This document shows, piece after piece, positions 1 to 12,749 of a stretch of 64,000 nucleotides of DNA; the stretch's first letter is position 1, and every line of letters starts with the position of its first letter. Source of the DNA: Phoronis australis (Eukaryota; Phoronida; Phoronidae); NCBI GenBank assembly GCA_002633005.1, contig NMRA01000113.1, positions 207,683 through 271,682 on the forward strand. Reading direction: 5' to 3'. A model generated the notes under the pieces. It had not been told where the DNA came from. It saw only the letters and a list, made by a program, of their open reading frames with translations, and searched no databases. Both the position numbers and the translations under genes were made by a program.

Positions 1-354
1 GGGCAACATTAGACACTCAGGCTGATGGGCCCAAATGTCACTTCTGCAGGGGTATTAATTAGTGCCTCTCTGGGTTAAAGCTGTACAATCATACGCTTAG
101 TGACCAGGAGTTCAACTTCAATCATGAGGTTTTGTCAACCAAAACAGTTAAGAGTGTTTTCCAATGAATTGCAGCTATTAGTTCTATTTAAGTATACATT
201 TTAATCAATGAAAATAAATAGCAGTTGGTTTCAAGGTGAAATCAATGAATGAATATAATTAAAATTCAGAACGCGAGACAAAAAGAATTCATTGATGGCC
301 AAATAACTATCAGGTTTAAATAACATGACAAGGTTCGCTCAATCAAGCCAAATC

Positions 355-1000
355 AATGAAGCGCCAAAGGGCTTTCTGCCCGTAAAAATGTGCTTAATCT
401 ACGCATACCTTTGCTTAATCTACGCATACGCTTGCTTAGTCTACACATACTTTTAGTTTTTTAATGATCATTGTTCTGCTCTTAATCAACACCCACTTCT
501 GCTTTATCTATGAGGAGTTTTACTTAACGCATACTTTTAATCAATTCATAAAGTCTTGCTTTTACCGCGCACGTCAGGAGTGCATGCAGTGTTAAAAACA
601 GTCAGCTGCCGATTTGGGCAAAGACTACTTGAAAAAAGTTCAGGACTGCTCTAGTTGGAAGGAAAAAGACGTTGACGGTCTCCTAAGGTGTCCCTCTATG
701 TGCAAAAGGTACTTGTAGCAATGTGAATTAGATGCTTTAATCAGTGTGAGGCATTAAATTCGCTGAAAAGTTTCCGGCTTAAGAAGCTCCTAATGGGGCC
801 AGTCTAGACGGTCGCACTGTCTAAAGTACATGTTGAATAAGAGCAGAACGATGATCGTTTGAGAACTAAAAAGTACCAGGAGGTTATGCAAAAGTATACG
901 CAAATTAAGCAAAAGCACGCCTAGATTAAGCACATTTCTACATCCAGAAAGATACTCCTTCAAGAACCCTTTGCACTTCATACAAATCACACTATACACC
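355..1000. repeat. Foldback (inverted-repeat) element
   Basis: The stretch around 355-500 reappears as an imperfect reverse complement around 830-1000. Both arms share, in order, a TGAAG-GC-AAAGGG block, CTTTCTG, AATGTGCTTAATCTA, further GCTTAAT/GCATAC motifs, and ATCATTGTTCTGCTCTTA-TCAACA. Together they could form a hairpin with roughly 140-bp arms and a ~330-bp loop. No coding potential is visible in the loop. It is most likely a decayed foldback or MITE-type transposon; flanking target duplications were not resolved. Confidence 0.6.
391..453 (+). repeat. 21-bp tandem repeat, three copies
   Basis: TGCTTAATCTACGCATACCT-type units start at 391, 412 and 433, each about 21 bp, with one or two differences each. 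They lie in the left arm of the foldback element; the right arm carries a more diverged version. Confidence 0.8.
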
Positions 1001-1824
1001 AAAGCATAGATCTTGAAGGGGGTTTAGATTGTTAACAAAGGACCTTACAAGCCTTTCTTACCACCTAAGTACAGTAGATAACAACTGAACTGTAACCAGT
1101 CTAAACACAGATTTCATTTTTGGGAAATAACCTATGAAAATAAGCCACTCTACAGCATTAAATGATGTATATTGACATGTTAATCATGGAGGCAATAATT
1201 GAACTTCTCCCCAAAGAGAATGAAATGTCTATGAACTATGCAGGTGCAGGTGCTGTGTCAGACAGAATTTTGAAATGATTGATAATTTGGAACGCACTGA
1301 TTTGCGGAACTCAAATGTGACTTGCACGACAATGAATCATGAATTGCACATGAGGACTGCGGGCAATGCTTGTCACTGTGAGCCATCAGGTATCAGTGTT
1401 CATGGCCTGACGCTGATGGTCGTGTGCATTGCGTGTAACCTTTTACCAATCACAGTGTGCCATTGTAGTCCATTTTTGGTATAAACAGTACGTAAATTAG
1501 GGGCAAAATACGCAAATTACAATGCAAAATTCAGTTGAAACAGAAATGCACTGAACTGGCACATTTACCAACGCGAAATAACGTGTCAGGGCGTGCCATA
1601 ACATCCTGCAAGTATCACTATGGCTTAGCCATGTAGAAACTGGCCATAGGTGGCCGATAAATCTGGAAGCCTGGTCTACTGCACCATGCGATGAGTCAGG
1701 TACACTCACTTCATGAAGGTATAGTTTATGAAAAAGACTGTTGAAAAAATCTCACAATATTCATATAACACTATTTCAGTATTTCCACCTACAGTAAGCC
1801 ACTGTGTTTGACTACAAACTTAAA
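1001..1824. other. Intergenic, no feature recognised
   Basis: Only short unsupported reading frames on either strand and no recognisable domain, RNA gene or clear repeat. The 69-codon frame at 1275-1484 has no family signature. Confidence 0.5.
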
Positions 1825-3365
1825 ACAAGAGCAACGCAGAGCGCTGAAATGCGCCCACAATTGCACCGCATACGGTATCCTTCTAGGGTTGTTTATTGGT
1901 ACCATAAAGTGGCCAGTAGAGGGCATATATGTAGTATGTTGTACTTAGCAAAATGGAAAGGCATGGTCATTGTCTCCTCAATAGGCTAGGGGCAAAATGT
2001 GAGTAATCTTCATAATACAAGCACATCCTATACACCAGTTGCTTAAAGCACCACAGAAACATAGAATTAAAAACAAATTTACCAACATACGAGATTAGCA
2101 CAGCATTAGAATGCCAGAAACAAATTTCTACTTGGAACTTTTCCTTCACAGTCACGAAGTAACACAAAGTATACACCTGAAGACCTATGAAAATACAGAG
2201 GTCAATGTAAAATACTAAAATTGCCACTAGAGGCAAATACTAAAATTGCCACTAGAGGCATACCGGTAATCAGAATCATCCTAAAGTCGTTATCGTCCGT
2301 TGTCAACATCACATTAATACACTTGCTAAATTTAGTAAAGATCCTGCAAACGGTTTGGGAGATACAGCCATGGGCGCAAAAAAAACAAAACTGCCACTAG
2401 GAGGCGCCACAGTAGTCCAAATCGTCTGAAAATCATTTGTCAGCTGTCTTCCTTATAGTAAGCACATACACGGCAATTTTCACAATCATCCTTTGAGCGG
2501 TTTGGTTGATAGAGGGGTGGACGCAAAAATACAGACTCAAAAACAGTAAAAATGGCCACTATGTGGCGCAAACTATGTCGAATCCATCTGAAAACGGGAG
2601 GATAGCGTCATCTCACTAATAGGTGCCTACATACCAAATTTCATGAAAATACGTTCAGGACTTGTGAAGATACAAAGGTAAGCGTAAAAAAATTAAAATT
2701 GCCACTAGGGGGCACACCGGTAGTCGGATCCGTCCAAAAGTCGTTATCTTCCGTTGTTAACATCATATAAATATACTTACATAATTTCGTAAAGATCCTG
2801 CAAACGGTTTAGGAGATACAGCCATAGGCGCAAAAAAAACAAAACTGCTACTAGGAGGCGCCACAGTAGTCGAAATTGTCGGAAAATCATCGTCAACCAA
2901 CCTCTACATAGTAAGCATATACATGCCAATTTTCACAATCATCCTTTCAGCGGTTTGGTTGATAGAGGGGTGGATGCACAAAAGCAGACTCGAAAACACT
3001 AAAAATGGCCACTAGGTGGCGCAAACTATGTCGAATTCATCTGAAAACGGCAGGATAGCGTCATCTCACTAATAGGTGCCTACATACCAAATTTCATGAA
3101 AATCCGTTCAGGACTTTTGAAGATACAAAGGTAAGCGTAAAAAACTAAAATTGCCACTAGGGGACCCCCCTTTTAGTCGGATCCGTCCGAAAGTTTGCAC
3201 ATGCCGTCCCATTTATGAATGGAACGTATGTGCCAAATTTCATGAACGTATGTCAAAGGGTTTTGGAGATAGAGCAGCGGACGCCGGACGCCGCCCGGAC
3301 GGACGGACGGACAGACAGAGATGACGGCATAATGCGTCCACATATAAATATGTGGGCGCATGATT
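1825..3365 (+). repeat. CACTAGGGGGC-rich dispersed repeat, copy 1
   Basis: The copy opens with AAGAGCAACGCAGAGCG followed by AATGCGCCCAC, and closes with a GGACGGACGGACGGACAGACAG run followed by ATATAAATATGTGGGCGCAT. The inner GCGCCCAC and GTGGGCGC ends are mutually inverted. Between them, modules with AAAATTGCCACTAGGGGGCA, a CATGAAAATCCGTTCAGGAC-like block and GATACAAAGGTAAGCGTAAA recur. Modules from about 2226 and 2696 form a tandem pair with a period near 470 bp. No ORF. The ends look like an interspersed element, but its superfamily is not identified. Confidence 0.6.
2226..3170 (+). repeat. Tandem duplication of a ~470-bp module
   Basis: The block containing GCCACTAG-GGC, AAAGTCGTTATC-TCCGTTGT, GGAGATACAGCCAT, CACAGTAGTC and TTTCACAATCATCCTTT occurs twice in direct orientation, beginning near 2226 and near 2696. 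Identity is high, with scattered substitutions. It lies inside copy 1 of the dispersed family. Confidence 0.75.
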
Positions 3366-4580
3366 AGGTAACTGGAGAACCGTGGCCATTTTGATGTTTG
3401 TCAGGCCGCTTTGCTTCTGCTTCTTTGGACGCCAACAATGCTGTGATCCTTAACTTGTGGTAGTTACACTAGCCAACACTTCCAAGGGAAAGACTATAGT
3501 TCAAGTGAATATGCCCTCATCCACTTACTACCTATACAAGTGAATCTGCTTTTAATCATCATTTCTGCTGAGAAATATTGAATTTTTTGTCAAGATCGAG
3601 ATCAGGTTCAAATCAACAGCGTAATGAACGTTCTGTTCAATTTAAATACAACCAGTTAGAGTCAGACAAGACTGATCATCAACCTACAGTCAAGTACATT
3701 ATCTTAACATGTCATCATCATTATAAAAGATCAAAATGTTGCATGTGGTACGTATCAATTACCTATTTTTACGAATACCATAAGAAGGGCAAAATACCAG
3801 CCAAAGGTACAATTTCACTAAAAAATAAAATGCAGTTGAATTCTATGAGAAGAATCAGAGCACCATCTAGACATGGGGCTGATTACAGATCGGTGACTCG
3901 GCCTAACTGTACCAGGAGTTACTTCATCCTGCCATGGGGGGTTTGACTTCATGAAAAACCCTTTCAGCCATGACTTGTTTTAAACAAACTTTATAAAGTC
4001 CTCCTCATCCCCTAGAGGCTACTGGTATCCAGACTCACGAGATCAGTCGTCATGTTGCTAATTAAAAGTCTCCCATTAATTAGATAACTGCATGGTGATA
4101 AACCTAGAAATTCTTCAGGTAGCGATCTTTTACCTGAACATTACTGCATTTCTCATATCAAGTTTTTTGCTAGAAAAATAGAATCAGCTGACTGAAAGAA
4201 GGAAGGAAGCTGGAGACCTTACTCATGTACGCTATCAAAATGACTGTCACAGAAATGACTGGTCGACCATGTTGTCATGCTGAATTATGAGAGGAATAAT
4301 TGGTTTCTGCTGCATAACCAAAGACTTCTCACTACATAGTGTCTTGTGAATGTCTTGTGCTGCCCTCATATAGAATTTAACAAGAGCACCATGGGATGTT
4401 GATATGCACCCAATATTGTGCAATGTAAAGAGGCAAAGGTTGTTAATTTTTTCAAATATTTCCTTGGTAACTATATCCATCAGTTGTCCTCTCCTCATAA
4501 GTAAACACAAACACGCGTCAAATTTCAATCGAAGAACTTCGTAGACATCAAAGCAAATGAAAAGACAACATGCCACAGTA
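3366..4580. other. Intergenic, no feature recognised
   Basis: AT-rich sequence with small open frames only. The 122-codon frame at 3578-3946 is low-complexity in composition, lacks a recognisable domain and is probably chance. Confidence 0.5.
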
Positions 4581-4745
4581 GTCAGGTCTGTTCAAAAATC
4601 TATACGAACAGTGCTTTTCTCCATAGGAACACATTTGCCTATATTCAAGAAAATCCATTAAAACTTGGAAGGTGATGATGCAGAGGTAAAGAAAATCTCG
4701 ACTGCCACAAGGGGCACCACAGAAGCAGTTCATACTGCTTTCTTT
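4581..4745 (+). repeat. Fragment of the CACTAGGGGGC-type repeat
   Basis: Shares with the 1825-3365 family the blocks CCACAGTAGTC, GGAACACATTTGCC, AAGAAAATCCATTA and GACTGCCACAAGGGGCACCAC in the same order and orientation. Strongly diverged and truncated. Confidence 0.5.
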
Positions 4746-4970
4746 TGTGACAATTCTTCAATTTGGCATACAAGGAGGCAAATGCCAAACATGAATATAA
4801 CAAAAATTATCACTATGGAAAAAAGAATATGTTAAATCTGTCTGAAGGGATATGCCTACTTACTTTCATAAGCAGAATTCCACACAGGAGATATCACTTC
4901 TGATTACACAATGAATGATTGCAAACCTAGAGGAACATTTCAAAAGTACATCTATCACATTTTGTACACC

Positions 4971-4996
4971 TATATATATATATATATATATATATA
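4971..4996. repeat. (TA)13 microsatellite
   Basis: Uninterrupted TA dinucleotide run of 26 bp. Confidence 0.95.
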
Positions 4997-5245
4997 CGAG
5001 CCTGATGAATAACAACCTGTTTGCAGTCCACAAGTCATTTTCTCATCTAATATACAACGCAAACACCTTGTTATCCATTATTTTTTGGAAGTGTAGACCT
5101 CATTCTAGAAATCCCAAAGGAACAGCCTATCACAGGAGGACAACTCCGGACATTTCTTAATCATGTTTTTTTCCTATTGCATAGGTTAAAAATACCTTTC
5201 ATTTCACTAATTAGGAATCGTATTGCATGTCATAAAATATCACTT

Positions 5246-6765
5246 CAAGAGCAACGCAGAGCGTTGATATGCGCTCACTGTGTACATCCAATCACATATA
5301 GGCAGATACAGGAGATGATGATCCCTATTTATAGCATTCCCATAAATTGAATAACGTAGAAAATATATCTGAAACTAAATAAGGCGATCCAGATCCTCCC
5401 AAGGATACTATTGTTTCGTGAAATGAAGAATATAAATCGGTAAACAAAACAACAAGAATGGATCAACTGAAATTTGATTTCACTAAGTACCCCTCACAGA
5501 CTTACACCCCAGTACCCCTCACAGACTTACACCCCAGTACCCCTCACAGACTTAAAAGAGAACAATATTGGATAGACAAACTGAATACAATAGAACCTCA
5601 TGGATTGAACATAAAAACTTAAAATATGTCATTGAATTTTTTACGCAAAAATGTATCATTTTCATTACACCATATCTTATCTGTCAATTGTCATTTTGTG
5701 TTTGATTTTATTTTATTTCTGTTTTTGTTGATAAAGGAAGTTGTTACCTCCGAAAATTTCAAATTTCAGTTGATCCATTCTTGTTGTTTTATTTACCGAT
5801 TTATATTCTTCATAAATTGAAGCAATGCTACTAAATTTAATAACAGTATGCAAACAATCAAGGAATACTCTCTTCAATTGGAACACACCTGCCAACTTTC
5901 ATCATGATTCTTCACGAAGTTTGGAGGATAGGGAGGCAGATGAAACAGGACATCAAAACAACAAAAAGGCCAATAGTGGGTGCAACAGAAGTCAAATCCA
6001 CCTGCAACAGGACCACTGCTATTGCCTTCGCAATAGTAACATATTTACCCAATTTCATAAACATCTATAAATGAATTTGGAATTTGGAAGGCATCAAGTC
6101 AGATGTAAAGGAAACGAAAATTGCCACTAGGTGACTTCGCACGAGATGGATTTGTCCTAAAATCCAAGCCAGTAAATGTACTCTTCTCAATAGAAACAAA
6201 TGTGCCAAATTTTATGAAGGTTCACATCTGCACGTAAGCAGGAAGTCCCAGTTTTGAACCCCAGTTGCACCAGACATCTTTTCAAACTTAAAAGGTCACG
6301 TGATGTGACCAACAGATGGCGTGTATGAAGACTAATAATTCTTATTAGTATGATATCAACAAGTTGATTTATAACAACGAAATTCTATACATCTTGATAG
6401 AGAGGCAGACACCAAAATAGTAAAAACAGCCAATAAGTGGTACAGAATATGTCAAATCCATCCAAACAACAAGAACACACTGTCATCTCCTTATTAGATT
6501 GCTAAACATCATGAAAATCCATCAAGGAACTCCAAAGATAGAGAGGCTAATGTAAAAAATAAAATTGCCACTAAGGGGGCACACCGGCAGTAGAAGAGAT
6601 CCATTTGAAAATTTACTTGGGTCGTCCCCATCCATAATAGGAACACGTCTGCAAAATTTCCCCAGCATGTATTAGGGGTTATTGGACAAACGACAGCGGA
6701 TGTCCGGTGGGCGGATGGGGATAATGGCCCAATGCACCAACATATAAATATGTGTGCATAAAAAC
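5246..6765 (+). repeat. CACTAGGGGGC-rich dispersed repeat, copy 2
   Basis: Begins with the same AAGAGCAACGCAGAGCG head as the copy at 1825, and ends with ACATATAAATATGTGTGCATAA, the diverged form of that copy's tail. The two copies have almost the same total length, about 1.5 kb. Internal modules with GCCACTAGGTG, GCCACTAAGGGGGCACACC, CATGAAAATCCATCAAGG and GGACAAACGACAGCGGATG are more decayed than in copy 1. No coding potential. Confidence 0.55.
5486..5553 (+). repeat. 25-bp tandem repeat, 2.7 copies
   Basis: AGTACCCCTCACAGACTTAC plus ACCCC repeats at 5486, 5511 and 5536 (last copy partial), with identical units. Confidence 0.9.
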
Positions 6766-7149
6766 AGCATTTGGTAAAATAAAATCCGCCGTTTGCATTT
6801 TTGTATTGTTTTCTACTTTTAAGTTCTTCAAACATGCAGAGGTGTCCACAACATAACCAACCAAAAGATCTTGATTAAATTCAACCTCACATCTGACATG
6901 TTATTTCAATATTAATTCAATTAATAAGAATTTTGAAGGTTCAAAAGCATCAAAAATCTATATACGGCATTAAATTCTCAGAAACTCCCTAGAAATAGGT
7001 GTTTTTCATACTTATAACAATAATAGCAGCCGGTCTGGTACATGTTGTAACAGACATGCGCTGGCTGATCTGGTGAGCACTGATCTAATAGAACCAATTT
7101 ATGCTTTATTAATATATACGATAATTACAACCGAGCTGAAAAACTAGAG

Positions 7150-7262
7150 ACCTGACTCAAGGGTGCAGCAGCGTGCCCCAGTGAGACTCGAACCACGAAC
7201 TTGAGCAAACGAAGTGCACACTTATCCGGTATGCAATGAGGCCACACAGCCTTCTCACCCCA
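7150..7262 (-). mobile_element. tRNA-derived SINE head, minus strand
   Basis: On the minus strand a Pol III-type B box GGTTCGAGTC (complement of 7185-7194) lies downstream of an A-box-like TGGCCTCATTG...GGATAAG segment (complement of about 7221-7248). The A box appears expanded by a short insertion. The spacing and order fit a tRNA-related SINE rather than a folding tRNA gene. No clean acceptor stem was found. Confidence 0.5.
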
Positions 7263-7979
7263 AGAAAAGGACCAAAAATTACCAAATACTGTTACTAGGT
7301 GGACATGGACACCAAAAGAACTTATCAACTTTGTATCTGGAGCTTAAGTAAATAAAAGGCAACTTGACAAGAGATTTGAAAAGTCATGCACAAACAGATG
7401 TAATACTTGAACTGATAAAAGACTGTGTAGGATTTACAGGATATTGTCAAAAGGCCATGCACATAGTAAAGTGACATCAAGTTTCTTCAAATGTTTTTTC
7501 AGTAACAATCAAAGAGTTATCTAATTTCAGCAAATCATCCAAAAACACCACAACTGTCATATATGTCCATAAAAGAGCACTTCCCAATTGTGCTCTTACG
7601 CATACAGTGCACAGCATTGAACAAAAAATGTGAAAAAACACTGATTTTCACACCTTTTGGAATAGTTTTTTGACTCTCCTGTTTAACGGGTGATCTGGGA
7701 TTATGTGTGTGGGAGCGTCAGACATAGAGTAATCTATATTTTGTAAACCAATTCCGTATGCTTTGTACAATTTGAGCAAGTATAATATAATAGAATGTTA
7801 AAAACCCTAAAAACCAAGTGATAAGGCAAGATTCGTAGAGACTTAGGTGAAGTTCTGTCACTTATGAGATGCAACAGGGTTCATACATGGCACTCAATTT
7901 CATTACTAAAAACTATTACAATTAATATTGTTGACTCCAAAAGTTATAAACAAACAATAATTTGTCAAAAAATCACTTT
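7263..7979. other. Intergenic, no feature recognised
   Basis: AT-rich, no domain-bearing frame and no clear repeat structure. Confidence 0.45.
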
Positions 7980-8365
7980 ATTACTGAACTTTCAAAGGTT
8001 AGAGAAATGGACTTTCATGACTTGTTACAGCATGAGATGGAGATGCTTCTCTCACCAAAACAGAAAATCACTACGACAATGTGCATGTCAGGTCACGAGG
8101 GAAGTCACTGATTGCGATCTTCTAGCAAACAAAGCCCAAGTAAACTTAGATTTTGAGCGAACTTTTGTATGCNATTACTGAACTTTCAAAGGTTAGAGAA
8201 ATGGACTTTCATGACTTGTTACAGCACGAGATGGAGATGCTTCTCTCACCAAACAGAAAATCACTACGACAATGTGCATGTCAGGTCAGGAGGGAAGTCA
8301 CTGATTGCGATCTTCTAGCAAACAAAGCCCAAGTAAACTTAGATTTTGAGCGAACTTTTGTATGC
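7980..8365. repeat. Near-identical direct duplication abutting a single N
   Basis: Segment 7980-8172 (193 bp) is repeated at 8174-8365 (192 bp), with one N at 8173 between them. I see only three differences: T/C at CATGAG versus CACGAG, one A in an A-run, and CACGAGG versus CAGGAGG. The second copy continues smoothly into the downstream sequence. The arrangement is best explained as two contig ends that overlap in the genome and were joined without merging. Confidence 0.85.
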
Positions 8366-8846
8366 AATATGAGTAAGATAATAGATGGATGTAACCTATA
8401 GTAAAATCTCACAAAATTAGGACATTCAAATACAAAAATAATTTCTTGGAATATTCATTTTTCAAAATTCCATTCTTGATACATTTATTAAAGTAGATGA
8501 CATCCCGCAATGTTCAACTACGTAAGCCCGTTTTTCTTTGGTCAGCCATTCACAAACTTCAACTGACCAATCATGAAAGAGACAGTCCCATGCATGAAAA
8601 TTACATTAAGCAATTTGGTACGTAGGTCTAGTGGTCGGATCTTGCACACTTGACCATTCCTGAAATATACTGAACTTTTCTGCCTCGACCTTCAATGACT
8701 TAATCTTAAAGGTATTTTTACTTTGAGCCATTTCTTTAAGAAAAATATATCTGTGTCAGTTAAAAACCCATATGTAGAAACTTTTCGGCTCTATAAGTAT
8801 ATATGAATGTGGGTAAATCTGTCACAGTTAAAAGCCCTGTTACATT
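8366..8846. other. Intergenic, possible decayed MITE end
   Basis: 8398-8420 reads TATAGTAAAATCTCAC, like the ends of the short TA-flanked elements elsewhere in the window, but no matching right end was found. Nothing else recognisable. Confidence 0.35.
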
Positions 8847-10333
8847 TACGGTAAAGTCGCGTGATTTTCGGACGGCCCGCCATTTTCGACCAAGAATAAA
8901 TATTTCCGAAATGAGTTTTTCATAGTCCACGAAATTCGTACAAGGTCCAAAAACTGTTTTTCAAAGATCCTCGAATTTCGGACATTGTCATAAACATCGT
9001 AATTTTGTCCCGCGACTTCGGACAAGGAAAATTTTAGAAACGGTAATTTGGGATCGACGCAACTCCTGTGTCACTAAAGCGTTCAACGGATGATTACTAC
9101 TGTAAGAGGCTTGAGTCCGAGAATCAGTACAACGGGTTTGTAATTTTTACCTTGTCTTGACGATGTCACGACCGTTACTCGATTGTCTTGCGTTTAGCTT
9201 GTGTTTGGCACTTTAGCTATGAAAAGAATCACCGAGTTCCACATAACGAAAATTTCTGATGAAAATACAAATGGGAAATACACGGAAGGCTGCAACTTTT
9301 CGTTGTAGCGTAACATGTGCTCTGGTTTAAATAGGCCGTGCTGTTCGACTCCCGACTGTGACATTGAACATGCACGTCTGACATCAACTTGCGTGTTTAC
9401 GAAACGTTTTTATTTTAAAACGTCCTGCCCTTTGCAAGTGCCAAACTATCGCCCGACAATAAGTTTTGCTGCCACTTACCTGCATCCCGGCGAATGATTG
9501 AAATCTTCGTGCAGCCGTTCTGGGCTTGCTTAATAATTTTGAATGGGACAGTTAGCAAGGAATGAGCCACCACTGACTAACATTCAGACGTGCTTCTGAC
9601 AACGCAATTTTTGGGTTGAAACGAAAATTTTTCATTAAAAATCTGTTTGCAGTTCAAACGCCTTTCGTTTTTCATTGTCTTCTTGGTAGTGCTCATTCGT
9701 GTAATGTGTTAAGCAGTGTAAAGCCCAGCAGTCAGAACGGCGTGCTGGCGCAGTGCCGCACACGCAATTGCTACAGGGATACTGCATCCCTGCCTTATGT
9801 TGTGTAAGTGCCTGTACTATAACACATATCAAAAACTAATATACACCCACGTAACCACGCTTCACTACCCTTACAAATTCTCTATCTCTGATAAGCATCA
9901 CAGATGAAAGAAGCTAGTGTGATCGTGTGCTTCGCTTGCAATACTTGACTATACATCTCGAAGTCTTCAGACTAGCGTGCTCGTGAGATTCTCACCCTTG
10001 CGGCCCTGGACGAAGACTAGGGTAGAGTTCAGTAGCTGTCTTGGGAATAGAAAAATCTAGCCAAAATCACGTTTTCAACTGAAAATACACAATATGTCAC
10101 CTAATTTCATGAATTCTTGCTTTTTAGTGAAGTCCTAGCGTTACGAGCTTTACCCCTATGTAGACCTAAAAAAGATTGAATATGCAGCGACCTAATTTTG
10201 CTTGCTCATCCACTGGTCTGTGTACTTGTGGTCTTGTTAATTCGCGCTTTGTACCGTCGGAGGTACAACACCCTGGACTCCATGGTGTCCCGAGATTAAG
10301 ATGAATCCCGACAACTGAGGACACCGGGACATG

Positions 10334-10469
10334 GGCGGCGCACCATAGGGGACTGGGGGGCTATAACCTCCCACTTTTTTCAGTGCTATGCCACGCATGG
10401 TCAATAGGCGATGCACCACAGGGGTCTGAGGGGGCTTTAGCCCCCACTTTTTTCAGTGCTGCGCCACCC
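10334..10469 (+). repeat. 73-bp tandem duplication, G/C-rich
   Basis: GGCGGCGCACCATAGGGGAC...CCCACTTTTTTCAGTGCTATG (10334-10394) recurs as GGCGATGCACCACAGGGGTC...CCCCCACTTTTTTCAGTGCTGCG (10407-10469). It lies within the 4.6-kb TIR element. Confidence 0.8.
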
Positions 10470-11907
10470 AAGCGGTACCCTGTGGCACTCGATCTCTGTC
10501 TGCGGCGACCGTAAGAAAATCCTCCAATCATTTCGAAAAATGATAAGTCAGTTGAATCAGATTTGATAGTCGTTGCTTCTTGCGGTCCTAGGGGTAGGCT
10601 AACAAGAATACAGGACCTGCAGCCCGATGCAACGAGCCTGGGACCTTATAGGTGTTTCCGACCTGGAGTTCCATATCTACTTTCCACAGGGCCTGGTCTT
10701 CTTGTCCCTGTCACCGCCTTCAGTTGATAGTTTTGAGACAAAAAAGAAACGTGATCTTAAACTACAGACCATGCTTTTTGTATTACTTAAGATAGTTTTA
10801 GAGGCATTTCAGCTGCAAGTGTATTTAATCAGTGTGTTTGATTCAAAGAGATGACTGTTACATTGCTAATTATTATTGTTCTATTTTTACCCAAGGTGAT
10901 GCCTTACTTGCAGCAAGGGTAAATAATTTTGGGAAGTATTACCAGCGATTTCCGTATATAAGTTCGGGAAATCAAACATCTATGTAAAAATACACCAGGG
11001 CCTATACTCGGCAATGTCGAATACACGAACACAGTATAAATACTGTATCTCACCCTTATTATATTCTAGTGGGAATAGCATTATTTTCAGATTTCAAGCA
11101 TGCATTTTTATTCTCAGATATGCATCCAGGTATATTTTAGGGAAAAAATTTAAGATACGCAAATTGGGCATACCTGCTGGACTTACATACGGAAATCTAC
11201 GGTAGATCTTCTTAAACCTGTAAACCATGAAAATTTCATTTAGACAGTTTTGTTCTACTAACATGTTCAACTAACATTCCGTTCATGCAAGTCGGTCAGT
11301 ACGTTCGCGTTTAAGGCGTTATTGCAACAGGTTAGTGTTGTTTTGATTTTAGTTTGGTGTTTCCATATTTTATTTTGTTATGTATTCCCCTCTTCAGATA
11401 GTTACTGTTATTCTTCAACAATATTTCTGTACTTACAATGAGACTTCAGTAAACTCACAACTGATCATACTTTAAATTTTAGCATTCATTGTAAGTGTGT
11501 GACGTCCATCAGCAGATACCTGTAGGAAGAACTATTTTCCGTAACTGTAGGAAATATACGACGCAATAAAACGAAAACGGTCGACATAGATGGATTGTAA
11601 TTGGTTAAGAATACATTAAGGAAGAAAATTAAGTATATAAATAGTTGACCGGTTCTTAAATTGTGTCCTTGGTGAGTTCACGCTGTCCCAATGTTTTCGT
11701 TTTTCTTTTCAGGTCGTCTCTAGTGGATTCTTCTAACAGTCGTGATCTGCCCAGTAGCCTATTGTATCAACGTGCGCAAGAACGGTCTTGGCAGGGGGGG
11801 GGTGCACCTAGCAGACTCTCGTAGAATTAGTGGCTCAAAAGCAACATTGGTGTGCAGCAGGAGGCTGGTGGAAAATTAGTAGTGACTGAGGGAGACTGAG
11901 CTGCACG

Positions 11908-12030
11908 AAACTGGTGACGACCGTGGACGGCGTTAAACTGGTGACAACCGTGGACGGCGTTAAACTGGTGACAACCGTGGACGGCGTTAAACTGGTGACG
12001 ACCGTGGACGGCGTTAAACTGGTGACGACC
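11908..12030 (+). repeat. 27-bp minisatellite, 4.5 copies
   Basis: Units starting AAACTGGTGACGACCGTGG repeat at 11908, 11935, 11962, 11989 and 12016 (the last partial). Variation is limited to a G/A in GACGACC versus GACAACC. Because 27 is divisible by three the array is open in several frames, which creates repetitive pseudo-peptides on both strands; there is no other reason to call a gene. Confidence 0.95.
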
Positions 12031-12749
12031 AGAAGAAACAGCCCTGTTGTCTTCCACGCAGATTATCAGAAAATGTTAACGATTATCAGTTTCATTTCAT
12101 CCACAAACCAATTTCACAAGTCAGAGTTTTCACTGTAGTTAAAAACGTAAGCGAACCCAGATGTGTAATGTCATCTCAGTTGCATGTATCACTGTGTATC
12201 ACTGAGTAACATCGGGCGTTTCAAAAGCTGTGGATGAGAAAGGTTTTAATTGTAAAAAACTGTTGGGTGAATTTGATGTGGGTAGCATTTGAAATTGCAT
12301 TCCCTTTCTAGACAACGCCCTTATATATATAATACGTTAGTTAATCGTGTCTTCAGCCGCGCAGCACTGTACTAGTAGACGCATTCCCATAGTTTGCAGT
12401 AGGCCTAAACATATGTAGAACGACAGCGCTTCTTCAACAATTCAATGACTACCAGAACGACGAATGGGGATCACGAGTCGATGAGAAACTACTCATTTTA
12501 CTATCGTGATTGTCTTTGTAATCTATTTTGGGTAATTGTTCATTCGAAGTTTTCATGTTGAAACTGAGCTTTCACATAATATGGAAATAAACATGTCAGA
12601 GTTAACTTGCGTTACGGTTTGTAACCAGCAGACAATGCATGGATACGTTGAACAAACATAAATATGTACTATGCTCTGGTCATTGTTCATCACTTTCTTC
12701 ATTGAAATCGTTCCCAACATGCATTACTGTTACGTTTAATGCAAAATTC

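Noticed and set aside
3578-3946. 122-codon + strand frame
   Set aside because: No domain, skewed composition and no splice or regulatory support; probably chance.
11827-12138. Repetitive proteins on both strands (TVDGVKLVT repeats on +, HQFNAVHG repeats on -)
   Set aside because: They are translations of a 27-bp minisatellite whose period keeps all frames phased; there is no other coding evidence.
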